Of a stretch of DNA of 64,000 nt, positions 1 through 12,609 are shown piece by piece. The number at the start of each line of letters is the position of its first letter. Positions within the stretch are counted from its first letter, which is position 1. Origin of the DNA: Atkinsonella hypoxylon (lineage: Eukaryota; Ascomycota; Sordariomycetes; Hypocreales; Clavicipitaceae). The stretch covers positions 1-64,000 of the forward strand of contig JFHB01000066.1 in assembly GCA_000729835.1 (NCBI GenBank). The letters run 5' to 3'. A model generated the notes under the pieces. It worked only from the letters and a program-made list of their open reading frames with translations. It did not search any database and was not told the DNA's origin. A program made the position numbers and the translations under genes.

Positions 1-2516
1 TAAAAGTTACTAAAGCTAAGTTTATTGTAATACTCTATAGAGAGTTATTAGAGTAACTTAGCTAGTATATATAAGCTAGAATAAAGCTAAAAGACTATAA
101 TTCTAAACTCTATAATAATAGAAAGAACTACCTTTATATACCTCTAGGCAGAAGAAGTCTTAAGTAATATAGTATAAGTAATTTTAGTTATAAAGCTAAA
201 GAAATTATATAGCTTATTTTAGAAGTAAAAGATTAAATAGATAATTTAACCTAGAAGTTTAAAGATATAAAGATTATACTTATAAAGTAAGTAGTTTTAA
301 AGATAGATATTATAAAGCTTTTTAAAGAGAAATTTAGAAAAAAGAAGGAGAAAAGGTAGAATATATATATTAATGCTATTAATATATATAATAATGCCTA
401 GAGCTTTAGGACCTATATAACTAGAAGCTATATAAGGCAGTATTACTGCTATTACTATAGTAAGGAAGGTTATTATATAGATTAATACTAGTTTTACTAG
501 TATAATAATAAGATTAGCTTTATAAAGTATAATTAAAGAGTAAGTATCTTAATAGTAAAATTAAATAATTTAGTGCTACTTATTCTTATATAAAGCTTCT
601 TTAGTATAGAAAGTTATCTTTATAGGCTTATAGTGTTCTAGGTTAATTGTTTTAACTACTATATTATAAAATAGTATTATTCTTAAGTTAAGAAATTTAG
701 TAGAAAAACATTAAACTATTAAAAGCTTAGTAAGAAAGAGAGAGAGATATTAGATTAAATCTTTAATAAGATTAATATTTCTAATTATTACCTAATATAT
801 ATTCTACTAAAAGCTATCCTTAAGAGAGACTTTATTAACAATACTATAGTAACTTTAACGTTTAAGATAAAGAAATATAGACCTAAAAGAACTCTTTATA
901 TACTAATTAAGGAGAGAATTATAGCCTAGCTCTTTAGAGTTTATACTATAAAGATATAACACTTTACTAAGTAAAAAGAAGCTTTAAAAGATTAAGTAAA
1001 AAAGAAAAAAAAGAAAGCTAAAAAAGATAGCTCTATAGATATAAAAGTATAGCTTCTTATATAATTATTTAAAGATATTTTTTAGAAAAAGATTAAAGTT
1101 AGCTTATAAGACCTATACTAACTAATACTTATACTTATAGAAGTAATAAGGAATAAATATCTAATGTAAGTAAATAGTGTTAATAAAGTCTATTATATTA
1201 ATAAAATAAGTGCTAAAGTTATACCTCTATATTCTATCCTAAGGAAGAGGTAAAGAGTTAAGGAGCAAAAAGATTAATTAATTAATATTATTAAGACAAT
1301 ATCTACTATAGTTAAAGAGGCAATAGAAGACAATAAGGAAGATATTACTAATAAATATATAAAATAGCTGCTTAATAGTATCTAGAAGGATTTATAGAAT
1401 ATTATATAAGAATATATAGGAAATTATATTAAAGAGAAGAAGTCTATTGTAAACCTATAGGTAAATACACTTTATATTAAAGAATTAAATAGTATTTTAA
1501 AGCTAAAAGTAATTATAAGCTATTTATAGAACTTACCTTACCTTTAAGTATAACTTAAAAGCTTAAACTCTTTACTTATTAATAGTTTTATAGATTATAG
1601 TTTATAAAGGAATATTATTACTAAGGACCTTATTAAAGAGCTTAATTTAAAAATAACTCTAATAAAGTAAGAGATTATTACTATATCTTTTATATTATAT
1701 AAGCTTATAATATTAGAAAAGGTAATAATAAAGCTATACCTTAAAAATATCTAAACGCTAATTTACTTTTATATTACACTAAAGTCTTTATATATATAAT
1801 TAATCCTTAAAATGCCTTTTATATATATAGCTAAAGTTACCTTTAAGTACAGTAATAAAGAAAGTAAGCTTCTCTTAAAGTGCTATTTTAGTAATATTAT
1901 ATTAGTCTTAAGGGTTACTAGAAGTGTTAAATAGAAGACTACAATAGATAAAGCAACAGCTACTAGTATTAATTTAATCTTAATTAATAAGTTATTTAAG
2001 GATTTAGTTTATAATTAAATAGTTAAAGAGGGTCTTAAAGCTAAGTTAAATAATAATAAGGAGCTAGTGCCTATAATAGAGAATAAAGGTGTAGCTATTA
2101 CTAACCTTATAATAAAGGGAATAGCTAATTAGTATAGAAGCTAACTTAAAGAGGCTGTAGAGAAGATTTAGCCCTTAAGGCAATTATAACTAATTAATCT
2201 AAAGGTAAATACATTATATAAGCAAAAAGCTAATAAGATTCTACTAAAAGATAATATTCCCTTAGATAGGTTTACGCCTAATAGAGACCCTAAGTAGAAA
2301 CAGAAGAAGTAGAAAGAGGTAAAAGTACACTTAAATAAATCGGGAAAATACGCTAAATATATTACAGGAAGATTTAGCGAAAAACCCTAAGGATTCTAAA
2401 TAACAAAAGAGCGCTTAGATTAAATAGTTAAATAAGTGCAAGAATATTTAACAGCAGAAGAAGTTAATGTTTTTAAGGAAATTCTCTGCAACTAAGAGGC
2501 AGCACTAGCGTAGAAC
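1..2516 (+). mobile_element. Gypsy-1 retrotransposon fragment A (RIP-mutated)
   Basis: This stretch is collinear with 27,689-30,204 of the full Gypsy-1 copy further right. Both are exactly 2,516 bp, so there is no net indel, and the differences I checked are transitions. It covers the end of gag, with a degraded CCHC zinc knuckle near 440-480, and the protease region up to just before reverse transcriptase. The coding frame is broken throughout by TAA and TAG that correspond to Gln or Trp codons. The element enters from the left of the window and stops abruptly at the Copia-1 LTR. It does not resume on the other side of Copia-1. Confidence 0.85.
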
Positions 2517-3210
2517 TATTGAAAATAATAGGGATTACAGGACTAGATATCTAAGAGGGTAGTGGTCTCTTAGATTTAGCACCTGTAATTGCTCCTAGCA
2601 ATTATCACGTAGTGGAAGCAGCAGCGGCCTAAATCAAGCTGTAGTGTATAGTACTAGATCACGTAGAGGCAATAGATAACTGTAATAGTGGTATCTTTAT
2701 ATTAAGAGCGCTGTAACGAACAGTAAGAGTAGGATCTCGAATCTTTCTAGTCCCTTATAGACCCTCTAACTATATTAGCGGGCTGTAGTTGCTAGAAGGG
2801 GCTTGTAGGCTACTTTATAATTTCCGCAAAAAGATTTACTATATAAAAACAAAAAAATCGACTTACGGCTATATAAACGAGACACTTATGTGCACAATTT
2901 AACAAATTCTACTAATAACAAGCAACCCTTATAAGCAACTCTATCTAACAATTATACTATTAGATAGCCCTAATTCTTAGCTTTTAAATAGTATACTTCT
3001 TGAATTTCTACTATTGCTAGTTGTAGAGAAAATCGCAGTTAAAGTTAACTATAGGTTAGGCAACTTTGCCTTAGTTAATTCTAGATATTTTACATCTAGT
3101 AACAGCAATATCTCTACCAAAAATTAACGTAATAAGACCTAATAAGGGTTACGTAATAGAGCAGCTAGTAGGCATAAAAATAGGCTATATAGGGTAGCTT
3201 ATTTTTAACA
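2517..3210 (-). repeat. Copia-1 3' LTR
   Basis: 694-bp long terminal repeat, nearly identical to 9,652-10,349 and to both Copia-2 LTRs. Its outer (left) end keeps CAs and TGGs that are mutated in the partner LTR, for example AAATCAAGCTG near 2,632. Its inner (right) end is mutated where the partner is intact. Confidence 0.9.
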
Positions 3211-3449
3211 CTCCCTCTAGAAATGTAAGAAGTAACTAGTTCTATAAGCAACTTAGCTCCTTTAAAGGATATCTAAGTTAGAATTAACTAACAAAATACA
3301 GTACTAATAACAGGACTAAATAATATAACTAATTCCAGCAATTCTAGGGTAGTTATAGTTGAATATAACTAGTTGTTGTTAATTGTTTTTGTTGTTTTCG
3401 ATTTTTAACTATTTTTTTGTTGCTTTTTGATTTTTTAAGTGTTTTTATT

Positions 3450-6400
3450 GCTTTTATAAGCTAGCTAGAAAGCTCTAGTAACTTAATAAATTATTAATGC
3501 TTTTAAATAGTAAGAGGCTTAGTTAGGCTATCTGCTAGCATCTAATTCGTATTAATATAACTAACCTTAGCTATACCTTTACGAATCTTTTCCCTAATGT
3601 AGTTAAACTTTAAAAGGGTGTACTTAGTTCTACTATACAACGTTAGGTTATAAGCAGTAACTATAGCGCCTTAATTATTACACCTAATAGAAATAGGAGG
3701 GGTTAAAGGTAGCTTTATCTCCTTAAAAAGGCTGTAGAGCTACTCTAATTCCTTTATAGCTTTAGATAATATATTAGATTCTGCTTCTAATGTAGAAAGA
3801 GCAATAGTACTAGCTTTCTTTAATTTCCAGCTAATAGGTCCACTAGCTAGCTTATATAGATAAGCATAGGTTAATTTAGAAGAGGTTTTATCACTAGCAA
3901 AATCGCTATTGCAATAACTAAGGAGGGTCTTAAGTACTTCTTTAGAGCTAGAAGCTTTAGAAGAGGACCCTAGTGGTATAGAATACTTATAAATAATAGC
4001 AAAGCTTCTAGTACCACTTAAGTACCTTAGGAGGTGCTTAGAGGCGTTTAGGTGCTCTATATAGGGCTTAGCTAGAAAGGTTAATAACCACTAAACAGAA
4101 AAGGCAATATTAGCTCTAGTTAGTAACATTAGGTACATTATAGTGCCTATTATGCTCTAATAAAGCTTATAATTGAATTTTAAGAGAAGTTTTGTAACTA
4201 GTTGCTTTAGAATTCCCGGCTGTATAGGGATAGAAGCCGGCTTAACATCTAGCATTTTGAATCTTTCTAGGGCTTTAAGGATATATTAAGATTAGTGGAT
4301 TTTAATAGACCTTTTAGACCTATTACGGGTGATTTATACACCTAGAAAGAATTCTGCTAGTCCCCTATTTTCTATTGGATAAGCTTTATGTAATAGCTTC
4401 TTTAGCTTGTTAATATAGCTTAGATTTAGACTAATTAGAAGATAGTTATCTACATAAGTAGCAATATATGTAGATGTAGCTAGGTTATAAAAGACTGCTG
4501 GGTCTAATATAAGAGGTTTAAATCTATGCTTTTAAAGTAATTCTGTTAGAATTTGCTGCTATTCTCTAGGACTTTGCTTTAGACTATAGAGGGATTTTTC
4601 TAGCTTAATTACTTGCTCTTTAGAGGGCTTGTAATTACAGCTTTTTAGTAGCTTAGCTACTAATAGCGTTGCTTCTGCAAATTCAACGAATCTATTTAGG
4701 ATTTCTATATAAATAGCTTCTTTTAGCTTGCTATTTAAAAACGCTCCTATAAAATCGATTTGCTTAACTTCCCAGTTATTAAAAGCTGCAAGAGCTAATA
4801 ATATACGCTAGCTAGAAGGAATACTAATTGCAGCAAAGGTCTCTAGATAGTCTTAACCTTCTATTTGTATAAATCCCTTAGCAATAAGGCAGGCCTTATA
4901 TTTTATAGGATTATTTTCTTTATCCTTTTTAAGTCTATAAATAAGCCTATTCTTTAGAACTCTTTAGCCCTTAGGTACTTAGTCTTTCCCTATAAATTTA
5001 AAGGTTCTAGCAGCTAATAGCTGCTTAAATTCGCTATAGGTAGCTTCTATCTAATGCTGCTTAGTAGAGCTTTTTAGGGCTTGCTTCTACGTGTTAGGAA
5101 GTTCATCCTTATTACTATTAGAAGTAATAGCTGCTTTAGTCCTTACCTTAAAGCATAGATCCTTAATTAAGGAAAATATATCTCTATCTAAATCTATAGC
5201 ATCAGCATCAATAGATTCAGCTTCAGCTTCTATAGGTTCTATATTAGCCTAAGGGGCTTCTATAGATATAGGGGCTTTAGGGGCCTCTACAGCTTCTATA
5301 GGGTTGCTTAGTAGAAGAGCTTAATCTACAGGTTCTAGTGGATAATTCGGTACATCTAGATAACTAGGATAAGGATACTTAGGAGTATAATTATCTACTA
5401 ATTGCTGGTTATCGATTTCTCCCTCTAAAGGATTATCCACTATAGAACCAATAGGAACCTTAGGGATGCCCTGTGAAATAGGACCTATTCCTTCTATAAT
5501 TTTAACGAAGCTAGTCTTTATAATAGCTTGTTTAGAGGGGATGTATATTAGATATACATTAGAACCTAGTGTAGCTAAAAGTCTACTAGGAATAGTTCTT
5601 TTAGCTAGCTTCTGCAACCTAGATCGTTGTTCTAAAGGAATTAGAACTTCACAATAGGAGCCTATAGCCCTTATTTTAGTAAAATCAGGCTTATAGGTCT
5701 TAGAAGGCTCTAAATTAGCTAGATATAGCTGTTTAGGACTTAGTAGTTTAGTACTATTCGCAGTAGTATTAACTAAATCCACTATAGCAGGAAGGATGTA
5801 AGACTATAGATATAGAGGTAATTGTAACCACTATAGGGTAGCACATAAACAGTCTAGAAGTACCCTTATAGCTCTCTCTATTAGCCTATTCTGTTTGTAA
5901 ATATAGGGGCAAGAGGTGCTAAAGCAAATACCCTTTAAAGATAGCTAAGCTTACAACCTAGTATTAATTTCTGTACCACTATTAAAATAAAGGTGTTTAG
6001 GGTAGCAGTTATACTAGTTCTTTAATTCCTTAAAGAAGCCTTTAATACAGCTATAGAGAGTAGAACCCTCTTTATTAGCTAGATTAAAAGACTACTTATA
6101 CTGTAATTTTCTATTAATTAGAAAAAGAACTAGAGGCCTCTTATTGTGCAGTATAGGCTCTATTTTAACGGTATCTCCCTCTATAATATCTAAACATCTA
6201 GGGGGGTTAGGAATAGCATACTTGCTAGGTCTTCTAACAGCTTTAGCTTAGTTGTAAGCTAGGCAGTTAAAATTCTTTTCCTTGATTTTTGTAAAATTAG
6301 GAATACCTTTAGTAATAGAAGCAGTCTTCTTTAGTAAAGGGAGTCCTATATGCCCTAATCTAACGTACTAAGTAGCAGCTAATTCTAGGAGCTTCTTATA

Positions 6401-8750
6401 GGAAGAAGAAGCAGTAGGATTACTACTAGAATTATCATTAGAGCTAGCTTCCTGTTGCTCCCTATCTTGCTAGATCTCTTAAGAACTACAGGCCTCGTTT
6501 AAGGGATCTAGACAGCCACTTCCTCTAATATCCAGTAACTTAGGATTTAGACCTTCTAAATCCCTATTATTAGAAGGAATCTAACTAGGAGCCCGTTTAG
6601 GAACTAGGGCTAATAGCTCTATAGCATCGTTATTAGTATTATCTTCTTTAAAATTAGATAATTCCTCGATTCAGCTATATTCCTCTGGATTAAAACTAGG
6701 CTGTTGAGGGATTTGAACCTCTATAGGATAACTAGCATTATAACTGCTATTATAACTATTGCTAGCTAGAAATCCTATATAAGAGAGATTAGCGTGGTTT
6801 TTACACACTCTAGGGGTCTCTTGCCCCTTAAGCTGTAGAAAGAAACCATGCTTTTTAGGATTTAGAAGCCTACAGCAGCTTCTATTAGCTAGAAATAGCT
6901 AATTTCTAAGGAGAGTGCCCCCTGTTAAATAGTGCTTTAGACTACTAATTAGGTTGGTATCTAAACCTAGGCAATATAGAGCATCCTTTAGAGCTAAAGG
7001 CCTATATTTAGCTGGATTTATACTAACTAGTACCTAAAATACAGCAGTTCCCTGTCCTTTAGGATAAATAGAACCTCCTCCAGTAGCAATAGGCGCGGTT
7101 TTACCCTTTTTTATAGGCTTAAAAGTCCTAAAAAATGCCTTATTGTTAACTATATAACAGGTAGAACCTATATTGTATAGTAAGGAGTTTTTAATTATTC
7201 TATTAGAATAGTTAAAAGAAGGGGTATTATTACTAGTAGTACTAGTATCACTAGTAGTGGATTCTATATCTAAATCGTAAGAATTATTACTACTAGAACT
7301 GCTAGATTCACTATTGGAATCTATAGTATCCTAGTTGCTAGTAGATAGGTTATAGCAACCTATAGCAAAAGCAGCTTCTCTATCCTTATTCCTAGAGTTT
7401 TTGTTACTTCTTCTTCGGCCCTTCTACTTCTTCTTATTCTTAGAGGCTTTATCTGTATCTTTAGAGGCATTAGAATTATTAGAATTAGAATCGTTAGAAT
7501 TCTTCTTCTGATTAGGAGGATTCTTTCCTTAATTAGCCTTATTATTATTAGAACTATTAGAAGCCTTATAACTAAGAGCTTTAGATATAGAGGAGCTTTT
7601 ATCTCTTTGTTCTTCTAATAAATCAGCTATAAGGAACTGTAAATTTAGCATTTTTACAGATAGACCTTGTGCTCTAGCAGCTCTAATAGAATATTGCTGC
7701 CTTTTAGCCTAGCTAGGGAAGGTCTTCTTTAAAGCATTAATATAATGATTTACCTAGTTAATAGGATTGATAGCTACACTATAGAGCTGTAATCTAGCTA
7801 GTAAATTATTAAATTTAGCATTAAAGGCCTCTAAAGATCCCTTATAGTTCGAAAACGATAAATTGTAATAACTAGCATATAGCGTACTACATTATATTTT
7901 AGCACTCTGCGAATACTGCCTAACTAGAACGTTATAGGCATCTACAGGGGACTTATGCTAGCTTATAGCAGCTTAAGGTCTAGATTGGCAACTATCTCTT
8001 ATAATTATAAGGATAATAGCTTGCTCTAAATCTACTAAAGTACTAGCTATACTAGGATTATTAATAAATTAAGGGAATCCTAGTGCCCTAAATTAAATAA
8101 TTAAAGCTTGCTTCTACTGTTCAAAATTTTTAGGGCCTTTTAGCTTAGTAGCCTCTAGAATTAAGTGGACCTTCTTATTTAACTCTTTTATAGTGCCTTC
8201 ATTAAAAGCAGGCAGAAAAGTAGCACTATTAGAGGAACTAGAAGGTTTAGGGGCTTTAAAAGAGACTTTAGAAGCTCTTTTAGAAGTAACAGGATCTACT
8301 ACCTTAGAGGGAGACCCTATAGAGAGATTACCTATAGATGTAATTATAGTATCTAATTTACTTAGTAAATTAGCTATATTACCTTCATTTTAGCTTTATT
8401 TTGCTTCACTATACCTAATGAATCTATTTAGGGTCTCTTGTTGCTTATCTATTTAAGCTTTTAGATTAGCTTGCACATTATAGACTTACACTACTCTTTT
8501 AGAAGCTAATCTAGCTTCCTTTAGAGCCTTCTTAGCTGTATAATCTTCTTTATTAGAAGAGGAATCTACTAGCTAAGGGGGGGACCTTACTGGACCAGGA
8601 AAGCTAGTAGCAGCAGCTAGATTAGCTAGTGTACTAGAACTACTACCCCGTTTAGGGCTTGTGCTCTTTCCCTTATCTGTTCCTTTTAGTGCTATTTTAA
8701 GGGTTTTAATAGCTAATTTAACGCTCTTTATAGCTAATTATAGCCTAAAT
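3450..8750 (-). pseudogene. Copia-1 gag-pol polyprotein, broken
   Basis: Read on minus and ignoring the TAA/TAG interruptions, the order is Copia pol. The GAG-pre-integrase motif LGHIGLPLL is near 6,350. The integrase core has its acidic residues around 6,180, 5,970 (Asp changed to Asn) and 5,880. Reverse transcriptase carries YVDN where YVDD is expected (near 4,446-4,457), a G-to-A change that would inactivate it. RNase H ends in ADSLTKPL (about 3,510-3,540). Gag occupies roughly 7,600-8,750. Nearly all stops are TAA or TAG, as RIP of CAA, CAG and TGG would give. It is not expressed as a functional protein. Confidence 0.85.
5321..5782 (-). pseudogene. Longest open piece of Copia-1 integrase C-terminal region
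   Basis: This 153-codon uninterrupted stretch is the only long open frame left in the transposon blocks. It matches the segment of Copia polyproteins just after the integrase core: the conserved 'I.AIGSYCEVLIPLEQR...' block with a following strand-rich region, then acidic linker sequence leading to reverse transcriptase. It has no independent start context and is a chance survivor of RIP, not a gene. Confidence 0.8.
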
Positions 8751-9633
8751 TACAGTGGAAAAGGTAGTAAATAACAGTAATAACCTCTACTAGATATCAA
8801 TAGATTGCTCTATTATAGGCCTAGAAGTGCCCTATATCTTCAGAAATTATACTAAGATTTTTCTCTAATTTCTTTCGTAATAGGTATAACAGGCTCTAAA
8901 GGCTGCGTTATATTGCGATCTATATGCGCATACAATTTGTATAGCAGACTAGATTAACAAGCGGTCGCGAGGGGCATAAAACACAGGTCCTAGCTATTTT
9001 TAGCTAAAAAATTCAGGAGATTCTTCTCTAATTAGGTTCCAATAAATTAGTGGAGACCTAGGCACAGCTAATTTAGGGATATCCAGCTAATTCCTACTTT
9101 AAAATCCCAACTAGTGGGATTACTACACAAATTGATTCTATAACTAAAAACACAGGAATATCTGCAACAAGAGCTGTTAGGCGTGCACTATAAGTTGTAG
9201 TATAGCCACTAACAGAGGTGCACAGAGTGCACAATATAACAACAACAACGAGCGATGTAGTGCAGCGCTGAGCTTATTTCTTGATGGAAATAATTAATTA
9301 GGCAGTGCCTAATAAAACGATTTGCAGTGCAAATGTAATGTATACAGATGTGTATATTTTGATGTTGCGCAACAATAGAACCTAGCTATTAAGAATAGCT
9401 TTAAAAGTGTATATACATAGGGTGTATAGAACTAGTGCAGGAGGCACAGGGTGGGTAGAATGAAAACACCAGTATAGTGGCTAGCGATGTATGTGCGGCA
9501 GGTATTAATAGCTTCCAGTAAGCTACTAATGATTTTGGCAGCGATAGCTGCTAGCGCAGGTCTTAATATAGCTTCTAGTGGGTAATACAGTACACAATAG
9601 TAGATTTCAGCGGGCTAACAGCTTGCAGATAGG

Positions 9634-9651
9634 TCTTCCGGGCTTATAACC
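9634..9651 (-). other. Copia-1 primer-binding site (half tRNA-iMet type)
   Basis: Directly inside the 5' LTR the minus strand reads GGTTATAAGCCCGG. Allowing one TG-to-TA RIP change, this complements the anticodon arm of initiator tRNA-Met (loop CTCATAA). Copia and Ty5 elements are known to prime from the cleaved half of this tRNA, so the site fits the family. Confidence 0.65.
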
Positions 9652-10349
9652 TATTGAAAATAATAGGGATTACAGGACTAGATAGAAGAGGGTAGTGGTC
9701 TCTTATATTTAGCACCTGTAATTGCTCCTAGCAATTATCACGTAGTAGAAGCAGCAGCGGCCTAAATTAAGCTGTAGTGTATAGTATAGATTACGTAGAG
9801 GCAGTAGATAACTATAATAATAGTGGTATCTTATATTGAGAGCGCTGTAACGAACAAGTTAGTGAGGGTAGGATCTTAAATCTTTCCAGTCCCTCATAGA
9901 CCCTCTAACTATATTAGCGGGCTGTAGTCGCTAGAAGGGGCTTATAGGCTACTTTATAATTTCCGCAAAAAGATTTACTATATAAAAACAAAAAAATCAA
10001 CTTACAGCTATACAAACGAGACGCCTATATGCACAATTTAATAAATTCCACTAATAACAAGCAACCCTTATAAGCAACTCTATCCAACAATTATACTATT
10101 AGATAGCCCTAATTCTTAGCTTTCGAATGGTATACTTCTTGAATTTCTACTATTACTAGTTGTAGAGAAAATCGCAGTTAAAGTTAAATATAGGTTAGGC
10201 AACTTTGCCTTAGTCGATTCTAGATGTTTCGCATCTAGTAACAGCGATATCTCTACCAAAAATCAACGTAACAAGACCTAATGAGGGTCACGTGATAGAG
10301 CAACTAGTAGGCATAAAAATAGGCTATACAGGGTAGCTTATTTTTAACA
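9652..10349 (-). repeat. Copia-1 5' LTR
   Basis: 698-bp LTR, partner of 2,517-3,210. Its outer (right) end keeps an unmutated stretch with GGGTCACGTGATAG near 10,306. Its inner (left) start shows TGG to TAG and TCA to TTA changes, complementary to the pattern in the partner. Confidence 0.9.
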
Positions 10350-11446
10350 AGTAGAATACAGTAATGTATATCTTTAGGATTTACAATAACTGTAAAGTAA
10401 AGCGCTAGAACTAGCAATATAAAGGCAAGGATGCTAAGGTATCTGTAGGTAACGCTAGAGTAGCTAGAAGAGGTAAGATATAGGTAAAAGCAGTAGCTAC
10501 TGCGTACTACAGTAGCAATATAGTGAAAAGAGGTAAAGAGACTGTTACTATAGATTTATCTATTAGTCTACTGTTATAGGCAGCGTTGCTTACTATCTAC
10601 TTCTTTAATAAATTTAGCGGGATTAATAGCACTATTATAGGTGCTTTAGCTAGTATTAGCTGTATAGACTTACTCTTTATTCTATTAGCTAAAGTGCAAT
10701 TCTAGAGCTAGTGTAATAGTCTTCTTTAGAAGAAGTATAAATCTAACGCTAAAGAAATAATTAAAGCCTACCTTAAGGACACTTCTATAGGTAGTAATAT
10801 TATATAGAAGTAACTTAACCTCTATATTACTAAAATTAATAAGTTAAATAAAAAGATTAACTAGATTAAAATAAAGGCTAAAGGAGATCTATTTAATAAG
10901 TAGTTTAATAAATTATAGACTACTATCTATAGTATATATAACTAACTAGATAGTATAAGTTAATTTAATAAAGGTATTAATAACGTTATTAATAAAAATA
11001 AAACCTTACTAAAGGTTGCTAGCAATATTAATATACTGTAGGCAGAAAGCAGACGCCTATAATATAAAATTAACTATATTTATATAGACTTCTTAGAACG
11101 CTTAGCTAACTAGCTTATTGCTGTATAAGGCCTCTTTAGTAATAGATTTAGCACTATTTAATGTAGAAAAAGTGCTTAGTTTATTCTAATTAATCTATCT
11201 TTAATGCGTTTCTCTCTATTAATTCTATAAGAGATACCTTCTGCAGTAAAGCTAACACTAACTAAGGTAAAAATGCTAACTAAGAGGCTAGCTATAGGTA
11301 AACTAGTAGAAATACCTACTAAGCGTAAAACTAGCGCCTTTTAGGCAAAACCCTCCCTAAAGCCGCTAGAAACGTCTTTTAGCTTTACTTTTTAGAGAGA
11401 ACTAACAGCTTACTATAACTAACTAACAATTTACTGCTATTACTAA
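10350..11446 (+). pseudogene. Unclassified decayed coding stretch
   Basis: When TAA/TAG are read through, the plus strand gives about 280 residues with coding character from roughly 10,560 to 11,420. It starts with two hydrophobic, possibly membrane-spanning segments (10,560-10,700). A long Lys/Asn/Ile/Gln-rich part resembling a coiled coil follows, and then a basic tail. I see no reverse transcriptase, integrase, transposase or zinc-knuckle motif. It could be part of an unrecognised transposon or a cellular gene caught in RIP. The identity is unknown. Confidence 0.35.
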
Positions 11447-12239
11447 TGCCTAAGGATTAGAATAAGCTGTATATATATAAAGAAATATACTAAAGGGATC
11501 TAATAGAAAATTTACTTTAATATAGATTAATTTTAATGCTTTTAACACTATATAGAATAATCTTGCATAAAGAATATACTATATAGATTTAATAAATTAG
11601 CTTTATTATATAAGATTAATTTATAGAATTTAATATTATCTAGAATAATTTTATATAACTTTACTTATATATAGAATATAGAATAAGCTTTAACGCTCTA
11701 TTAGGTTTAAGGAAATCTATTAATTTAATATATAGATTTAATAGTTACTAGATTATAAGTATAATTTAGGCATTATAAGTGCACAGGAAAATATATAAAT
11801 ATAGTAACCTATACTGTAGATTGCACTACAACAACAACAATATATACTTATGCAATAAAACAACAACTACCTTTCTGTGCCTTTTATAACAGCTAGATTA
11901 ATAAGTTATTTAGTTTAATCTAATACGCCTTTTAACAACTAACAATTAATTTTTAGAACAGCTAGAACAGCTAATCTTTTTTGTAGAGGCAGCACTTATT
12001 ATAGAATAATCCTACAGACCTATAGGTCACTAGTGTATATAACTACAATTATATATAAGTAGTTAGAAGCAACACTTAGGTAGTTAGATTAAACAATTAA
12101 CAATTATTCACTAGAACACTATTTCTAAATGCTTCTTACAGAAGCTCTTACGACTCCTCTTACGATTTATTGCATAACCTATTGAATCTAACAACCTATC
12201 GTCACTTCCGACAAACCCACGTCAGATCCCACCGTAACA
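11447..12239 (-). repeat. Gypsy-2 LTR (solo or truncated)
   Basis: Starts on minus with TGTTACGGTGGGATC at 12,239 and matches the plus-strand LTR at 60,189-60,957 for about 760 bp. The inner end is uncertain (11,447 or about 11,476), because similarity fades near a CCTTAGGC block. The first about 60 bp is unmutated and the remainder is RIP-mutated. No Gypsy-2 internal sequence was recognised on either side, so it is probably a solo LTR. It sits inside the pogo transposase remnant. Confidence 0.75.
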
Positions 12240-12590
12240 CTAGGCCTTTAACAATTTAATAAGTGTTATTTTAGGGATAAAGACCTTTTTTAGCTAATAT
12301 AGCCTAATTATATTTAATGTTTAGCTATTAGGTAATGCTGTAAAGTGCTATATACTATATTTAGCTATATTATCTTTATTAGAGAACTACTGCTGCTGTA
12401 CGCTCTATCTCTTAAATATAATAAAAGAGTAAATTGCTCTACTATCTATACTAATGCACTTAATAATTAAAGTTTAATAATATAATCTAGAGTATTTTCT
12501 AATAATACTCTTTATTTATAAGCTTTTAAGCACTAAGCTATTGCTTCTTTAGCTCTCTTAAATATCTATCTTATTTATATTATATTAGTT
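12240..12590 (-). pseudogene. pogo-like DDE transposase, distal part (left copy)
   Basis: This continues, on minus, the transposase that begins at 45,521 and is interrupted by the LINE. Read through its TAA/TAG codons it gives the pogo/Fot1 DDE-1 blocks: a TIIKCIS-like strand, then VIFKGQSVQQQWF-like residues, then an FTALPNGWT-like segment and a VFIPKT-like segment. The frame is cut at 12,239 by the Gypsy-2 LTR. It is a dead relic, and the assignment rests on remembered family motifs. Confidence 0.65.
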
Positions 12591-12609
12591 TATTGTTTTA
12601 ATTAACTTA
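12591..12609. repeat. LINE target-site duplication, left copy
   Basis: TATTGTTTTAATTAACTTA (19 bp), repeated exactly at 45,060-45,078. The copies bracket the LINE and its three nested insertions. A 19-bp direct repeat fits target-primed insertion of a non-LTR element. Confidence 0.85.

Larger units (their letters stand above)
2517..10349 (-). mobile_element. Copia-1: full-length Ty1/Copia LTR retrotransposon
   Basis: A complete two-LTR element read on the minus strand. The LTRs (2,517-3,210 and 9,652-10,349) begin TGTTAAAAATAAGC in the element sense. The polypurine tract AGAGGGAG lies at 3,211-3,219 beside the 3' LTR, and the primer-binding site lies at 9,634-9,651. The internal order on minus is a leader (about 8,800-9,651), gag, GAG-pre-integrase, integrase, reverse transcriptase and RNase H, which is the Copia order. 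RIP is lighter than in Gypsy-1. The flanking 5-mers (AGAAC left, AGTAG right) do not form a target duplication. The left neighbour is Gypsy-1 and the right neighbour is unrelated, so the element ends have probably been reshuffled. Confidence 0.9.

Noticed and set aside
5466..5657. Plus-strand ORF opposite the Copia-1 integrase region, with a homologous ORF at 17,349-17,540
   Set aside because: Antisense of the integrase C-terminal coding sequence. Conservation between the two copies comes from the minus-strand gene.
8193..8393. 66-aa plus-strand ORF repeated in the second Copia copy (20,091-20,288)
   Set aside because: Antisense of the Copia gag region. It exists only because both copies share the same element.
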